Positions 7,365 through 16,908 of a stretch of DNA of 64,000 nt are shown here, piece after piece. This stretch comes from Saprospiraceae bacterium (lineage in GTDB: Bacteria > Bacteroidota > Bacteroidia > Chitinophagales > Saprospiraceae): NCBI GenBank assembly GCA_016715985.1, contig JADJXD010000001.1:5270001-5334000 (forward strand). Direction: 5' to 3'. Position numbers and translations under genes: made by a program. The stretch's first letter is position 1, and every line of letters starts with the position of its first letter. Under the pieces are notes generated by a model, which was not told the origin of the DNA, did no database searches, and saw only the letters and a program-made list of their open reading frames with translations.

Positions 7365-10300
7365 CTATTTTTTAGGTAAAACAATAATATCCAAAGCTTT
7401 TGTTTTTATCATTTTATTTAATTCCGGCAACATATTAGTCTTCACTGAGTTCCAGATTTCCAACTCAGCATCTATAAGCGTTGTCAATTCGTTTCTGACC
7501 GCTATCATTGAATCCGTCGGTTTAAAATCCTGCGTTCCCATACCAATCAATGCATTCAGATGCGCCAGTTTATTTGTGAGTTTGATAGGGTAGTTCAGCG
7601 GATCCTGACCACTTTTATTTTTTGTCTGGTATAAATTGTTTTCTACTTTGGTCATGATGGAGTCCATCCCGGATGCATGATCTTTTAAGTCTTTGTCGTC
7701 TGTTTTATCTGTAAAGTCCTTTATTTGCGCCTTCAGTGCTCTGATATCAATGATTGCCTGATGAGCAGCAGATGTGGTGGTGTTAACAGACTTTATAAAG
7801 TCAAATTGAGCTTTTATATCATCTATACTTGATTCTGAAACCGGGTTTTGGAGTATTTCAAATTCCTGATCTTCTGTTTTACCATTGCGATTGAGTCTGA
7901 CTTTGTATTTTCCGGGAACAGCGACTGGTCCATTCAGCGAAGCCCACCATAAAATCATCCCGTCAAATCTTTTGGCAGGCGGATATTGCATATTCCAGGA
8001 AAATACATTTCCGCCCTCTTTTACCTTTAGTTTGTCCCGATCTTCTTTAGCATGGTTCGAGAATATTCTGATACTGTCACCGTTTAATTCATGGAAACTA
8101 AGCGTAATTGTATCTTTGGTATTATCGTATTTTTCGATGTAAAAATGGGTCATCTGACCTCCCGGGTGATTGGTTCCGTTTTGTTTGTCATTTTTATTCT
8201 GATATCCGGACATACGGTAGCCCGGCATGGGTTTATACAGTTTTGTGTCAGGTTTTTTTTCTGATTCCTGCTGGTGCAAAACAGTCAGATCATCAATCAG
8301 CCATAAGCTTCTGCCCTGAGTTGCAGCAATCAGATTATTATTTTTGATTGTCAGGTCTGTAATCGGAACAACGGGCAGGTTCAGTTGGAAGGGTGCCCAT
8401 TTTTCTCCTTCATCAAAAGAAATGTACATACCAAATTCTGTTCCTGCATACAGCAATCCTTTCCGGATAGGATCAGCACGCAACACCCGGGTAAAGTGTT
8501 CATCAGGTATTCCATTGACAATCTTTTTCCAGGTTTTTCCATAATCATTTGTTTTGTAAAGATAGGGTAGGTAGTCTCCTGATTTATACATCGTGCCTGC
8601 TGCATAACAAGTTGCCGGATCCGTTGGAGAAGGGTCTACACTGTTAAACATCAGATATTTTGGCATGATAGAACTGGTAACATCAGTCCAAGAAGTACCA
8701 CCGTCCTTCGTTACATGGATTTTTCCGTCATCCGTTCCTGCCCAGATAACGCCTTCTTTTACAGGTGATTCGGCAACGGCAAAAATGGTGGCGTAATACT
8801 CCACACTGGTATTGTCTTTTGTGATAGGTCCGCCGGAAGGTCCTAATTTTTCTTTTTCATTGCGGGTCAGATCAGGACTGACTAATTGCCAGCTTTGGCC
8901 TTCATCCGTACTCAGGTGCAAATGGTTGGAAGCTGTATATAGTTTGTTTTTGTCATGATGCGAAAAGAAAATCGGAAAATTCCATTGAAACCTGTACTTC
9001 ATACCTTCTGCTCCATAACCCATTGGATTATCCGGCCAGACATTGATTCCTCTGATGGATTTGGTGCGATGATTGACTCTTGACAAAAAACCACCATAAC
9101 TCCCACCGTAAACAATCTCGTTATCTTTGGGATCTACTGTGATGTGTGCTGATTCGCCACCGGCAGTCTCTTCCCACTCTTCTTCTGTGATAGCACCCCC
9201 AAAGGATCTGTGCGGTATTCTCAGCGTACTGTTATCCTGTTGGGCTACGTAGATGCGATATGGAAAGTGATCGTCCGTGGTTACGCGATAAAACTGCGCA
9301 GTTGGCTGGTTGTGATAAGTACTCCAGGTTTCACCACCGTCATAAGTGACCTGAGCACCACCATCATCTGCCATAATCATTCTTCGGGGATCTTCCGGTG
9401 CTATCCAGAGATCATGATGATCACCATGCGGAGCTTCTGCAGACGAAAAACTTTTTCCACCGTCTGTGGATTTATGATAATTAACATTCAGCACATAAAC
9501 ACTATTGTCGTCCTTCGTATCAGTGTAAACGCGGGTGTAATACCATGCTCGCTGACGCATGGATCTGTCATCGTTGGTTTTTACCCAGCTTTTGCCACCA
9601 TCATCCGAACGAAAGATTCCACCATTTTCATTTTCAATGATAGCAAATAATCTTTCACTATTGTTATGAGCTACAGCGATGCCTGCAATTCCCCATATGC
9701 CTGTGGGTAAACCTTCATTTGCGGATATATTTTTCCATGTTTCTCCACTATCTGTGCTTTTCCAGAGTGCTGAACCGTCTCCGCCACTGGATAAAGAATA
9801 TGGAGTACGTCTTATGTTCCATGTAGTAGCATACAGTATTCTGGGATTTGTGGGATCCATACAAAGATCTACCGCTCCGGCATCTGCATTTGCAAAAAGG
9901 ACTTTTTTCCAGGATTTGCCACCATCTGTGCTTTTGTAAACACCCCGGTCTGATGAGCTTTTATATAAATCACCTAATACAGCAGCATAAACCACATCAG
10001 AGTCCTTTGGGTGTATTCTGATACGTGTGATATGTCGTGATTTTTCCAGACCTGTCGCTTTCCAGGTTTTGCCGGCATCTTCTGATTTATACATTCCGGT
10101 ACCAAAGGATACGTTTCCTCTGACTGTTTTTTCGCCACCACCTACATAGATCACATTATGGTCTGATTCTGCAACAGATATACTTCCTATTGATCCTCCA
10201 AAAAATCCGTCAGAAATATTACTCCAACTTCTCCCGCCATCAATCGTCTTCCAGACTCCGCCACCGGTTGCGCCAAAATAAAATAAATTGGCTTTTCCGG

Positions 10301-10469
10301 GCACTCCGGTTACAGCACATGATCTGCCTCCTCTGAAAGGCCCGATATGTCTCCAACTCAGGGAAGAATAATAATTTTCGGCATTTTGTATTTGAGAAGC
10401 GGCCTGTTGTGCATGGGTGTATTCAAAAATTAAAAAAAGGATACACAAAACACTTGAATACTTTTTCAT
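7365..10469 (-). CDS. Secreted VPS10/BNR-repeat propeller protein
   Basis: A 1034-residue exported protein with a signal peptide (MKKYSSVLCILFLIFEYTHA). It carries many BNR/Asp-box-like repeats (S.DGGKSW, S.DAGKTW) that form sortilin/VPS10-type beta-propellers over residues about 30-700, then a beta-rich domain and a helical C-terminus. Proteins of this kind are often annotated as glycosyl hydrolase BNR repeat or WD40/YVTN-like; no catalytic residues can be assigned. A close paralogue of similar length lies at 41207-44401. No T9SS-type C-terminal domain is visible. Confidence 0.85.
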   Translation of the reverse strand: MKKYSSVLCILFLIFEYTHAQQAASQIQNAENYYSSLSWRHIGPFRGGRSCAVTGVPGKANLFYFGATGGGVWKTIDGGRSWSNISDGFFGGSIGSISVAESDHNVIYVGGGEKTVRGNVSFGTGMYKSEDAGKTWKATGLEKSRHITRIRIHPKDSDVVYAAVLGDLYKSSSDRGVYKSTDGGKSWKKVLFANADAGAVDLCMDPTNPRILYATTWNIRRTPYSLSSGGDGSALWKSTDSGETWKNISANEGLPTGIWGIAGIAVAHNNSERLFAIIENENGGIFRSDDGGKSWVKTNDDRSMRQRAWYYTRVYTDTKDDNSVYVLNVNYHKSTDGGKSFSSAEAPHGDHHDLWIAPEDPRRMIMADDGGAQVTYDGGETWSTYHNQPTAQFYRVTTDDHFPYRIYVAQQDNSTLRIPHRSFGGAITEEEWEETAGGESAHITVDPKDNEIVYGGSYGGFLSRVNHRTKSIRGINVWPDNPMGYGAEGMKYRFQWNFPIFFSHHDKNKLYTASNHLHLSTDEGQSWQLVSPDLTRNEKEKLGPSGGPITKDNTSVEYYATIFAVAESPVKEGVIWAGTDDGKIHVTKDGGTSWTDVTSSIMPKYLMFNSVDPSPTDPATCYAAGTMYKSGDYLPYLYKTNDYGKTWKKIVNGIPDEHFTRVLRADPIRKGLLYAGTEFGMYISFDEGEKWAPFQLNLPVVPITDLTIKNNNLIAATQGRSLWLIDDLTVLHQQESEKKPDTKLYKPMPGYRMSGYQNKNDKQNGTNHPGGQMTHFYIEKYDNTKDTITLSFHELNGDSIRIFSNHAKEDRDKLKVKEGGNVFSWNMQYPPAKRFDGMILWWASLNGPVAVPGKYKVRLNRNGKTEDQEFEILQNPVSESSIDDIKAQFDFIKSVNTTTSAAHQAIIDIRALKAQIKDFTDKTDDKDLKDHASGMDSIMTKVENNLYQTKNKSGQDPLNYPIKLTNKLAHLNALIGMGTQDFKPTDSMIAVRNELTTLIDAELEIWNSVKTNMLPELNKMIKTKALDIIVLPKK

Positions 10470-10705
10470 ATCTGACAGATATTTAATGGGTTATTGTAAA
10501 TTGTTTAAACAAACACTAAAATGAACTTAAAGATATAAACGATCCTTACAAAAATCATTTAAACAGGTGAAAATACTATAAAAATAGAGGTTCATGTGAA
10601 TTAAAACTATAAAAAATAATAAAAGGCTTCATATTCCTTTGATATTAAATTTTATATTAATATGTTTGTTGCAATATTTTATACACTAACTACATACCAC
10701 AACTA

Positions 10706-11929
10706 ATGCAACAGGACAATCTGGTTTTGATTGATGTGTGTCTGCCTAAAGAGAAGTTACTCATTTTTTTAGGCAATTATATTAATGATTTATTAAAAAA
10801 TTATGATATAAATGCGGACGGATATGTGGTTAAACTGGCAATACTGACAAATGAGTCAATGGGTATCAGTGCCTTGCAAAAGACAGTACGATTCAAATTG
10901 CCATTAGCATTTAATTTTGAAAAATTTGCAGGACTTTTTACAGTCTCAGGAGGGGGAGAAATAGAAGCAATGCTTGAAATAAAGTGGGACATCTCCAAGG
11001 ATTTGGTATTCAGTGCCACAACAAACCTTATCGGGCATGAGTGGATAAAAACCCCTACAGTCAAACTGGGAAGTCTGGACATTCCGATCGAAACTTTAAG
11101 TAATTGGGTATTGCGAAAGCTGGATGATGAAATTACAACCGGAATGGATGCTGCTATAAATAATGCTGTGTCCCTCCCTGATCAACTTAGAAACCTGATT
11201 AAGCAAACAGGGGTAAATTATTTGATAATGTCTGATCCGGCTTTATTTGCAAATGTAGATATTGCTACCATTCAATGTTGGGCGGTGACTGAAGATGCGG
11301 AGAATATTATGTTAAAACTTGCGGTGGAAAGTACAGTATCCATTTCAGACAAAAAACAAGTATTATCTGATTTTCGTTTACCGGATTTTGAATGGAAGGA
11401 TGTTGTGATGCAGGAATGGGTTCAGAAAATGGATGTTTCTGTTTCCTATCGGGTTTTAGAGACAATGATTCAGCAGTTTTTAGAGGGACGCGAAATTGGT
11501 GGAAAGACCTTTGTGGTGGACAGAATCAAAATCAGTCAATCAGACAAGCTGTCGGTGGATATTGATATAACTGAGCCAATCAAAGCAAAATTGCAAATTG
11601 AAGGAGTTCCGGAGTTCTCATCCGATAGCGGAGTTTTGACAGTATCCGATTTGAATGTGGATGTTACAGCAAAGAGTATTATTTACAAACTGACTTCGCC
11701 CATTATAGAGCGGTTGATCAGAGGTAAAATTGAAGAAATATTGCCTTTTAATATTCATGATGTTATTCAAACAGAAAAACAAAAAAAATTACCTTTTCAG
11801 ACTTCTGTTCCGCCGCTGGAAGTTGTAGTCAATGCGGGAGATTTAAATCTTTTGGAAATGAGACCGGAAGAAGATAATGTGGAAATGATTTTTTTAATAA
11901 AGAATGTATCCATCGTTTTATCTCTTTGA
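10706..11929 (+). CDS. DUF4403 family protein
   Basis: The 407 residues show the DUF4403 layout: two similar halves with long beta strands (AMLEIKWDISKDLVFSATT; TVKLGSLDIPIETLSNWVLRKLDDEI) and lysine-rich helices, a pattern that suggests a lipid-binding TULIP-like fold. Unlike many relatives it lacks a signal peptide, so it would be cytoplasmic as read from this ATG. It is transcribed away from the VPS10 gene and has no operon partner. Function unknown. Confidence 0.65.
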   Translation: MQQDNLVLIDVCLPKEKLLIFLGNYINDLLKNYDINADGYVVKLAILTNESMGISALQKTVRFKLPLAFNFEKFAGLFTVSGGGEIEAMLEIKWDISKDLVFSATTNLIGHEWIKTPTVKLGSLDIPIETLSNWVLRKLDDEITTGMDAAINNAVSLPDQLRNLIKQTGVNYLIMSDPALFANVDIATIQCWAVTEDAENIMLKLAVESTVSISDKKQVLSDFRLPDFEWKDVVMQEWVQKMDVSVSYRVLETMIQQFLEGREIGGKTFVVDRIKISQSDKLSVDIDITEPIKAKLQIEGVPEFSSDSGVLTVSDLNVDVTAKSIIYKLTSPIIERLIRGKIEEILPFNIHDVIQTEKQKKLPFQTSVPPLEVVVNAGDLNLLEMRPEEDNVEMIFLIKNVSIVLSL

Positions 11930-12267
11930 TAGCGACAATAAGTATCTAAAGTTGGTGAAATGAAAAATATTAGCTAAATGGTAATATTTATATTCAAGAA
12001 TAATGGAACAGCATTGTTAATGCTTCCCGCAACCCCTGCCCGCTTCGGAGCAGGCGGGCTCAATCCCTGAAGGGACGACCTTCCCACTATAACCTAATTG
12101 TACCAAAAGTTCAAATAATCAAATACGCTTTAATTACATGATTAAATGTTATTTGATTTATTGATACCAAAATTCAGTTGATTAAGACAGTCATTTTAAT
12201 TTAAAGTTCAGGTGTTTAGTACAAACTATTTGAATCATTATTCTGTTAAAGGGGATAAATTAATAAA
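11930..12267. other. Intergenic region with GC-rich palindrome
   Basis: An otherwise AT-rich gap holds at 12019-12088 a block with a GCCCGC / GCGGGC stem and CCCTGAAGGG, similar in style to other dispersed palindromes in this window. I see no gene. The promoter of msrA must lie in the last 100 bases but is not obvious. Confidence 0.45.
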
Positions 12268-12795
12268 ATGGAAAAAGTATATCTCGGCGCAGGCTGCTTT
12301 TGGTGTGTAGAAGCTATATTTCAGAATCTGAATGGGGTAGAGAGCGTGAAATCCGGCTATATGGGAGGTCATATAAAAAATCCTGCCTATAGAGAAGTTT
12401 GTGAAGGTACGACCGGACATGCGGAAGTGATAGAAGTAGAATATGATCCAAACATAATTCATTTTGAACAGCTTTTGGATGTTTTTTGGGCAACACATGA
12501 CCCGACCACTTTAAACCGGCAAGGTGCTGACAAAGGAACACAATACCGCTCTGCTATCTTTTACACTTCTGATTTTCAGAAAGATCTCGCAGAAATTTCT
12601 AAAAAAAATGTGGCTACCACACTTTGGGATGACCCGATTGTAACAGAAATATCACCAGCTTCCGTTTTTTATGAGGCGGAGCCGTATCACCAGAATTATT
12701 TTAATCAGAACAGTTCACAGAGTTATTGTTCGATTGTCATCCATCCCAAACTCTCTAAATTTAAAACGAAATTCGTTCATCTCTTAAAAAAGTAA
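12268..12795 (+). CDS. msrA: Peptide-methionine (S)-S-oxide reductase
   Basis: MsrA repairs the S epimer of oxidised methionine in proteins. The catalytic motif GCFWCVE gives Cys10 as the nucleophile, and the family blocks GYMGG, VCEGTTGHAEVIEVEYDP and QYRSAIFY follow in order. The length (175 residues) is usual for a single-domain cytosolic form without a signal peptide. msrB follows after 2 bp, so both epimers are covered by one operon. Confidence 0.97.
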   Translation: MEKVYLGAGCFWCVEAIFQNLNGVESVKSGYMGGHIKNPAYREVCEGTTGHAEVIEVEYDPNIIHFEQLLDVFWATHDPTTLNRQGADKGTQYRSAIFYTSDFQKDLAEISKKNVATTLWDDPIVTEISPASVFYEAEPYHQNYFNQNSSQSYCSIVIHPKLSKFKTKFVHLLKK

Positions 12796-12797
12796 AA

Positions 12798-13169
12798 ATG
12801 TCTGAAAAATATAATAAATTATCTTCTGAAGAAGAATATGTGATTCTTAAAAAAGGTACCGAAAGACCATTTACCGGTGAATATGATAAATTTTTCCAGC
12901 CCGGGACATTTATCTGTCGTCAATGTAATGCACCACTTTACCACTCGGATGCAAAATTTGATTCCGGATGCGGTTGGCCGGCATTTGATGATGAAATACC
13001 GGGTGCTGTACGCAGAGAAACCGATAAGGACGGCCGGAGAACAGAAATTTTATGCAATAATTGTGGAGGACACTTAGGGCATGTATTTACCGGAGAAAGA
13101 ATTACTTCAAAGAACACACGTCACTGTGTAAATTCACTCTCCATTCGATTTGTTTCCAAAACTGAATGA
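12798..13169 (+). CDS. msrB: Peptide-methionine (R)-S-oxide reductase
   Basis: MsrB reduces the R epimer of methionine sulfoxide. Zinc-binding pairs are seen at Cys40/Cys43 (CRQC) and Cys86/Cys89 (CNNC), the SGCGWPAF block contains Cys58, and the catalytic cysteine is Cys110 in RHCVNS. At 123 residues it is a compact, complete single-domain enzyme. It starts 2 bp after msrA, which suggests joint transcription and translation. Confidence 0.97.
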   Translation: MSEKYNKLSSEEEYVILKKGTERPFTGEYDKFFQPGTFICRQCNAPLYHSDAKFDSGCGWPAFDDEIPGAVRRETDKDGRRTEILCNNCGGHLGHVFTGERITSKNTRHCVNSLSIRFVSKTE

Positions 13170-13325
13170 AGATTGAATTAGAATTAACGTGAATTGCTTC
13201 GCTTTTATGGCTTGGTAATAAACTCTTTATTTGCTTTGGTTTTTTTTGAATCAGGCTATGAATCAAGCTGCCTGATTTTTATATCCACTTAACCGGAAAA
13301 GGAATGTATTGATTGCTGAATGATA

Positions 13326-13404
13326 CGTTCTTCCGCTTCGGGACGGATAAATTCAACAGGGCGTTCAGCTCATGTCCGTCGGACTCGACGAACGCTTAGT
13401 TGTT
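13326..13404 (-). repeat. Structured attC-like element, copy A
   Basis: The segment 13355-13404 is an imperfect hairpin with outer arms AACA / GTTGTT, inner arms GCGTTC / GAACGC and a core GTCCG-T-CGGAC. It is preceded by a lead (CGTTCTTCCGCTTCGGG). A related copy lies at 20704-20781. The hairpin ends exactly 12 bp beyond the stop codon of the minus-strand RDD gene remnant, as an attC site does behind a cassette gene. The integron GTTRRRY box is not clearly present. Confidence 0.5.
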
Positions 13405-13566
13405 ACCAACAGGTATTTATTCTATTGTTTTTAGATGTAATCTTGTTGCTGAAATTCTATCGTAAACGCTACTCTGTCCCTTACTAATAACTATACTGTA
13501 TATTCTCCCATCATTGACCCCCCAGTTGGCGTGAAGCTGACCCCCTGTTTGAAGTGGGTTACAAAG

Positions 13567-14292
13567 CTAAATTTTTATTCTCAGACTTTTACCTTTTAAA
13601 TCAAATTTGAAGCATTTTGCTAATAATCTATCCAGTATCGCATCAGCAATAGTTGGTTCGTTTATAAATGTGTACCAATGTTCTATGGGGAGTTGTGAGA
13701 CAATGATGGTAGATTTATAATCATATCTGTCTTCGAGTATTTGCAGTAAAGCAAGTTTTGCATTTTGGTCGAGTTGCTGTAGTCCGAAGTCATCTAAAAT
13801 GATGAGATCAGCTTTTTTTAATTGGTTGAGCCATTTGATGTAAGTGCCTTGAAGCTTGGCTAACGATAGTTGTTCGGTAAAGCGATTCATATTGAAGTAC
13901 AGAGTACGATAAGCGTGCAGACAAGCTTGATTACCGAGTGCACAGGCCAGGAATGATTTGCCGCTGCCGGTAGCTCCCGTGATGATGACATTTTGTGCTC
14001 TTTCGATAAAAGAACAGTCAGCCATTAGCGCAATGCTCTCTTTTTTTATATTTCTTTCTGTGGAATAGATAATGTCTTGCAGATTGGCTTTGTATCGGAG
14101 TTTACTTAGTCTGAGCAGCATTTGGGACTTGGTAAAGTTTCTGTGTTGCCATTCTGCATCGATGACTGTAGCAATGCATTCATGTGTGTCGGGATGTGCA
14201 TCTGCGGGAAGCTTTAATATGCTTTCATAGGCTGATGCCATACCTGTAAGATGAAGTTTTTGCATCTGCTGCAATGTTGCTTGTGTATTCAT
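13567..14292 (-). CDS. istB: IS21-family helper ATPase IstB
   Basis: IstB is the AAA+ partner that helps the IstA transposase choose and capture its target. The Walker A motif is at residues 106-113 (GATGSGKS) and the Walker B near 171 (LIILDDFG). The length (241 residues) is typical. It lies 42 bp downstream of istA on the same strand inside the element. The N-terminal helices (MQKLHLTGMASAYESIL) are those of IstB-type proteins rather than of DnaC. Confidence 0.95.
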   Translation of the reverse strand: MNTQATLQQMQKLHLTGMASAYESILKLPADAHPDTHECIATVIDAEWQHRNFTKSQMLLRLSKLRYKANLQDIIYSTERNIKKESIALMADCSFIERAQNVIITGATGSGKSFLACALGNQACLHAYRTLYFNMNRFTEQLSLAKLQGTYIKWLNQLKKADLIILDDFGLQQLDQNAKLALLQILEDRYDYKSTIIVSQLPIEHWYTFINEPTIADAILDRLLAKCFKFDLKGKSLRIKI

Positions 14293-14334
14293 TTTTGATA
14301 AATATTTGGTGATAAAAAATATGATTTAATTTTT

Positions 14335-15939
14335 TTAATCGATAAATTGCAAGGTTGTCTGGGAGTAATAGACTGGTCCACGAAGGTTGTCATGTGCTGG
14401 TAATTTGCGGTCTTCTTTTCCTTGTTCATTGCTTGGGATTTCTATTTTATCCATATTATTTTGAAGGATGTTTTGTAAGATGCCGTATGTCGCCCGATGG
14501 CCTGTAGCCGCTCTTTTAGAAGCATTTTCGAGCCTTTCTTTGCCATATTTATCCGCTAACCTAAGGATACCCAAACATGCATTGTAAGTCTGTTCTACGA
14601 TGTGCTTTGAGTCCAGTATCGTTTGTACCACCCACAAAGTATGTGGCCCGATCTCTGATGCTTTTTTCTTAAAATAGCTGGCATCCCATCCTTTTTGTTC
14701 CTGATACCTGAGGTGTTTTTCCGGCATATGTGCTGCCAAGGTAGAATAAGCATATTCTCTATAATCTCTTTTGTGTATAGCGATACGTTCTGTACCGCAA
14801 TAGATCTCTACTCTGTGACTGGTGTATATGATCCGGGTTGATTTGCCTATGTATTGGTATGGAACACTGTAATAATGATTATTTTCTCCCACAATGACAT
14901 GATAGTTTCTCTGAACTTTTGCTATTGTACTTTTATTGACTTCAAACATTGAAGGCGGTAATGGGCGCAAATTTACTTTCTCATTTTGTTCAAACCGCTC
15001 ACGTCTGCTGTAGGACTTGCCCTGCATTTTTTTATTATTGAGCTCATCTAATCGTATTCTGAAAGCGGTATTGATTTGGTCTATTGAGTGAAACACCTGA
15101 TCTCTGAGCGGCGCATATATATGATTGTAAACGATGGTGACATGGCGCTCTACATTGGCTTTATCTTTGGGTTTGCCTACTCTGGTGGCATCCAGTTCCA
15201 TGGTGTAATATGACCCCATCTGGCTACAAAACTCTGTAAACTTTGGTTCATATCTGTCTGCTTTGGCTACATAACTTTTTAAGTTGTCGCTGGTTAATAC
15301 GGAAGGCGTCCCTCCCATATATTTCAAGGCTTCGTTGATGGCAATGACAAAATCTGATTGTTTCTGGCTAGGTACAGCAAACACATGAGTGAAAGATGAA
15401 TATGGCAGTGTGGTGACAAGTACTTCACATAGATGTACTTCGCCAGTCCTTGCATCTACCCATTGCGCTTTACTACCGGCAAAATCGACCATCATACGAT
15501 ATCCGGCTTTATGTTCTATGCGGATCGTCGCCTCATTGATGGTGCGGTGTTCCTTTAATTTACGACAGAACCTGCTGTAACTATATCCTGTCGGATAATC
15601 AATTATGTATTGTCTCCATATTGTTTCTCTGGTCACACCATGACGGCCTAATTCGTTTAGAATCCACGGAAGAAGCTCTTTAAATTTTTCATTCCTATAA
15701 AATTCCGGAGTGTTAGAAGATGGCGGTTCGTAAAAGAGACGATGAAATGCTTCATCCGACATTTGTTCCATCTGCAAAATATCTATGCCGGATGATTTTA
15801 AGATAGAAAGATACTTTTTTACAGTATTTTTGGATACTCCATATATCCGTGATGTTTTCTTTATAGGCTCTCCAGCTAATACATCTTTTAAAATAGATTT
15901 TACCTGATTCATCATCGTGGGTTTAAATGCCATATCCAA
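14335..15939 (-). CDS. istA: IS21-family transposase IstA
   Basis: A 534-residue DDE transposase. An N-terminal helix-turn-helix (SRIYGVSKNTVKKYLSIL, residues about 22-42) is followed by the rve integrase core, with acidic residues in MMVDFAGSKAQW, VLTSDNLKSY and KANVERHV as the likely DDE triad. The C-terminal beta-barrel-like part (NRNYHVIVGENNHYYSVPYQ equivalent) is present. No interruption is seen. The start ATG at 15939 gives the usual length. Confidence 0.95.
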   Translation of the reverse strand: MDMAFKPTMMNQVKSILKDVLAGEPIKKTSRIYGVSKNTVKKYLSILKSSGIDILQMEQMSDEAFHRLFYEPPSSNTPEFYRNEKFKELLPWILNELGRHGVTRETIWRQYIIDYPTGYSYSRFCRKLKEHRTINEATIRIEHKAGYRMMVDFAGSKAQWVDARTGEVHLCEVLVTTLPYSSFTHVFAVPSQKQSDFVIAINEALKYMGGTPSVLTSDNLKSYVAKADRYEPKFTEFCSQMGSYYTMELDATRVGKPKDKANVERHVTIVYNHIYAPLRDQVFHSIDQINTAFRIRLDELNNKKMQGKSYSRRERFEQNEKVNLRPLPPSMFEVNKSTIAKVQRNYHVIVGENNHYYSVPYQYIGKSTRIIYTSHRVEIYCGTERIAIHKRDYREYAYSTLAAHMPEKHLRYQEQKGWDASYFKKKASEIGPHTLWVVQTILDSKHIVEQTYNACLGILRLADKYGKERLENASKRAATGHRATYGILQNILQNNMDKIEIPSNEQGKEDRKLPAHDNLRGPVYYSQTTLQFID

Positions 15940-16026
15940 TTTTTATTAGTTAATAAATTGGACACAACGTAATTTAAATTATCCACTTCAAATCCCCTGC
16001 CTTGACCTTTAAATTATTTTTTAATC

Positions 16027-16100
16027 AGGGGGTCAGCTTGGCGCCATTTAGGGGGTCAGCTTGAGCGCCATTTGAGGGGTCAGCTTGGGGAGAATATACA
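16027..16100 (-). repeat. Multiple transposase-binding repeats at the IS21 right end
   Basis: Three close repeats of GGGGTCAGCTTG followed by (A)GCGCCATTT or GGGAG lie in tandem up to the terminus. The left end (13516-13551) has the corresponding inverted copies. The last 23 bases (16078-16100) recur exactly at 22785-22807. Confidence 0.85.
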
Positions 16101-16540
16101 ATACTAACAAAGTAAATAAATACCATAATTTGTGTAACGATTAGAATAATCCAAGTCCAAATTGGTGTTTCTCTTCCAATTGATTCAAAATAGAAAATCC
16201 AGTGAACCCCTGTATGAGCAAGTTCCCAAGGTAAATAATTCTGTACATTCCTTAATAAAACATTTTTTTTTGTTTTCACTAGTGAGCACTGTCAGTTTCA
16301 GTATTCTTTTCCCGATGGTTGCTCTCCACTTACTTGTCTCTGTCAAATACGAATAGGTTATTACTGGCAATGTTAGTGTCAAAAAACCAATAAGTTGTCC
16401 TAAATAAGGATGAAGGATCCTTGTCTAGCCTCGAATAACGTGCTCATCACTATAAAAAGTAAAATGGCATACAAAAAAATAACTCCAAAGTCTATTGTCC
16501 AAGCTAAAATTCTATGTATAAGCTGTCTTATCAGAATTGC

Positions 16541-16908
16541 CTATAACACAAAGGAAAGTTGATGAAAGCCCGCTTAAGCAAGATTCGCGTATCACAAAAC
16601 ATCAAAGGCTTCATCAACTTTACAAGTTTAACGAAGTCGGTGTCAAGAATATGGGTAAGGCGTTGACTGGATTTGGTGACCACTTGGAGTTATCTTTTAT
16701 TTGCAAGCCCAAATTTATGTACAATAGTTTGATTCCGGATGATTTTGATCAGTTTTGATTTTCCATTTTTTTATTGAGTGTAAATTGTAATCTATTTTGG
16801 TGGGGGGCATAAGAACGGAAGCCTGAACTATGTATTCTGGTGTTTTAGTTTTCATATCTGCTTACCTAAATCATAAGCCTTTGGTATAGGTGGAGCCCTG
16901 GGAATCGG
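16541..16908. other. Region without recognisable genes
   Basis: An open frame of 73 codons (16537-16758, plus strand) covers part of it; the C-terminal stretch LELSFICKPKFMYNSLIPDDF looks protein-like but I do not recognise it. It may be a fragment of a lost mobile gene. 16760-16908 shows nothing. Confidence 0.3.

Larger units (their letters stand above)
13497..16100 (-). mobile_element. Complete IS21-family insertion sequence
   Basis: The 2604-bp element encodes IstA and IstB and is bounded by inverted ends TGTATATTCTCCC (13497-13509) and GGGAGAATATACA (16088-16100). The bases ATAC are found both before (13493-13496) and after (16101-16104), a likely 4-bp target duplication. Rejoining the flanks at ATAC restores the frame of the RDD gene. 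Each end also has internal repeats of the GGGGTCAGCTTG type, normal for IS21 transposase binding. Both genes look intact, so the copy may be active. Confidence 0.93.
13417..16540 (-). pseudogene. RDD-family membrane protein gene, frameshifted and split by IS21
   Basis: The pieces, read on the minus strand, rebuild an RDD protein: HRILAWTIDFGVIFLYAILL (16530-16430), then after a frame change near 16415 GQLIGFLTLTLPVITYSYLT and SKWRATIGKRILKLTV, then after a second change at a T9 run (16263-16271) LLRNVQNYLPWELAHTGVHW and the transmembrane part to VS at about 16105. The IS21 element 13497-16100 intervenes. Beyond it IVISKGQSSVYDRISATRLH and the stop at 13417-13419 complete the family's C-terminus. 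RDD proteins are small membrane proteins of uncertain function. The gene carries two frameshifts and one insertion, so it is inactive unless the frameshifts are base-calling errors. Confidence 0.75.

Noticed and set aside
7365..10469. Antisense genes within the VPS10 gene (e.g. 9210-9650)
   Set aside because: These frames are shadows of the repeat-rich coding strand, lacking start context and family features.
16025..16279. Separate small membrane protein gene
   Set aside because: It is the middle part of the RDD gene; its last codons come from the IS21 terminus.
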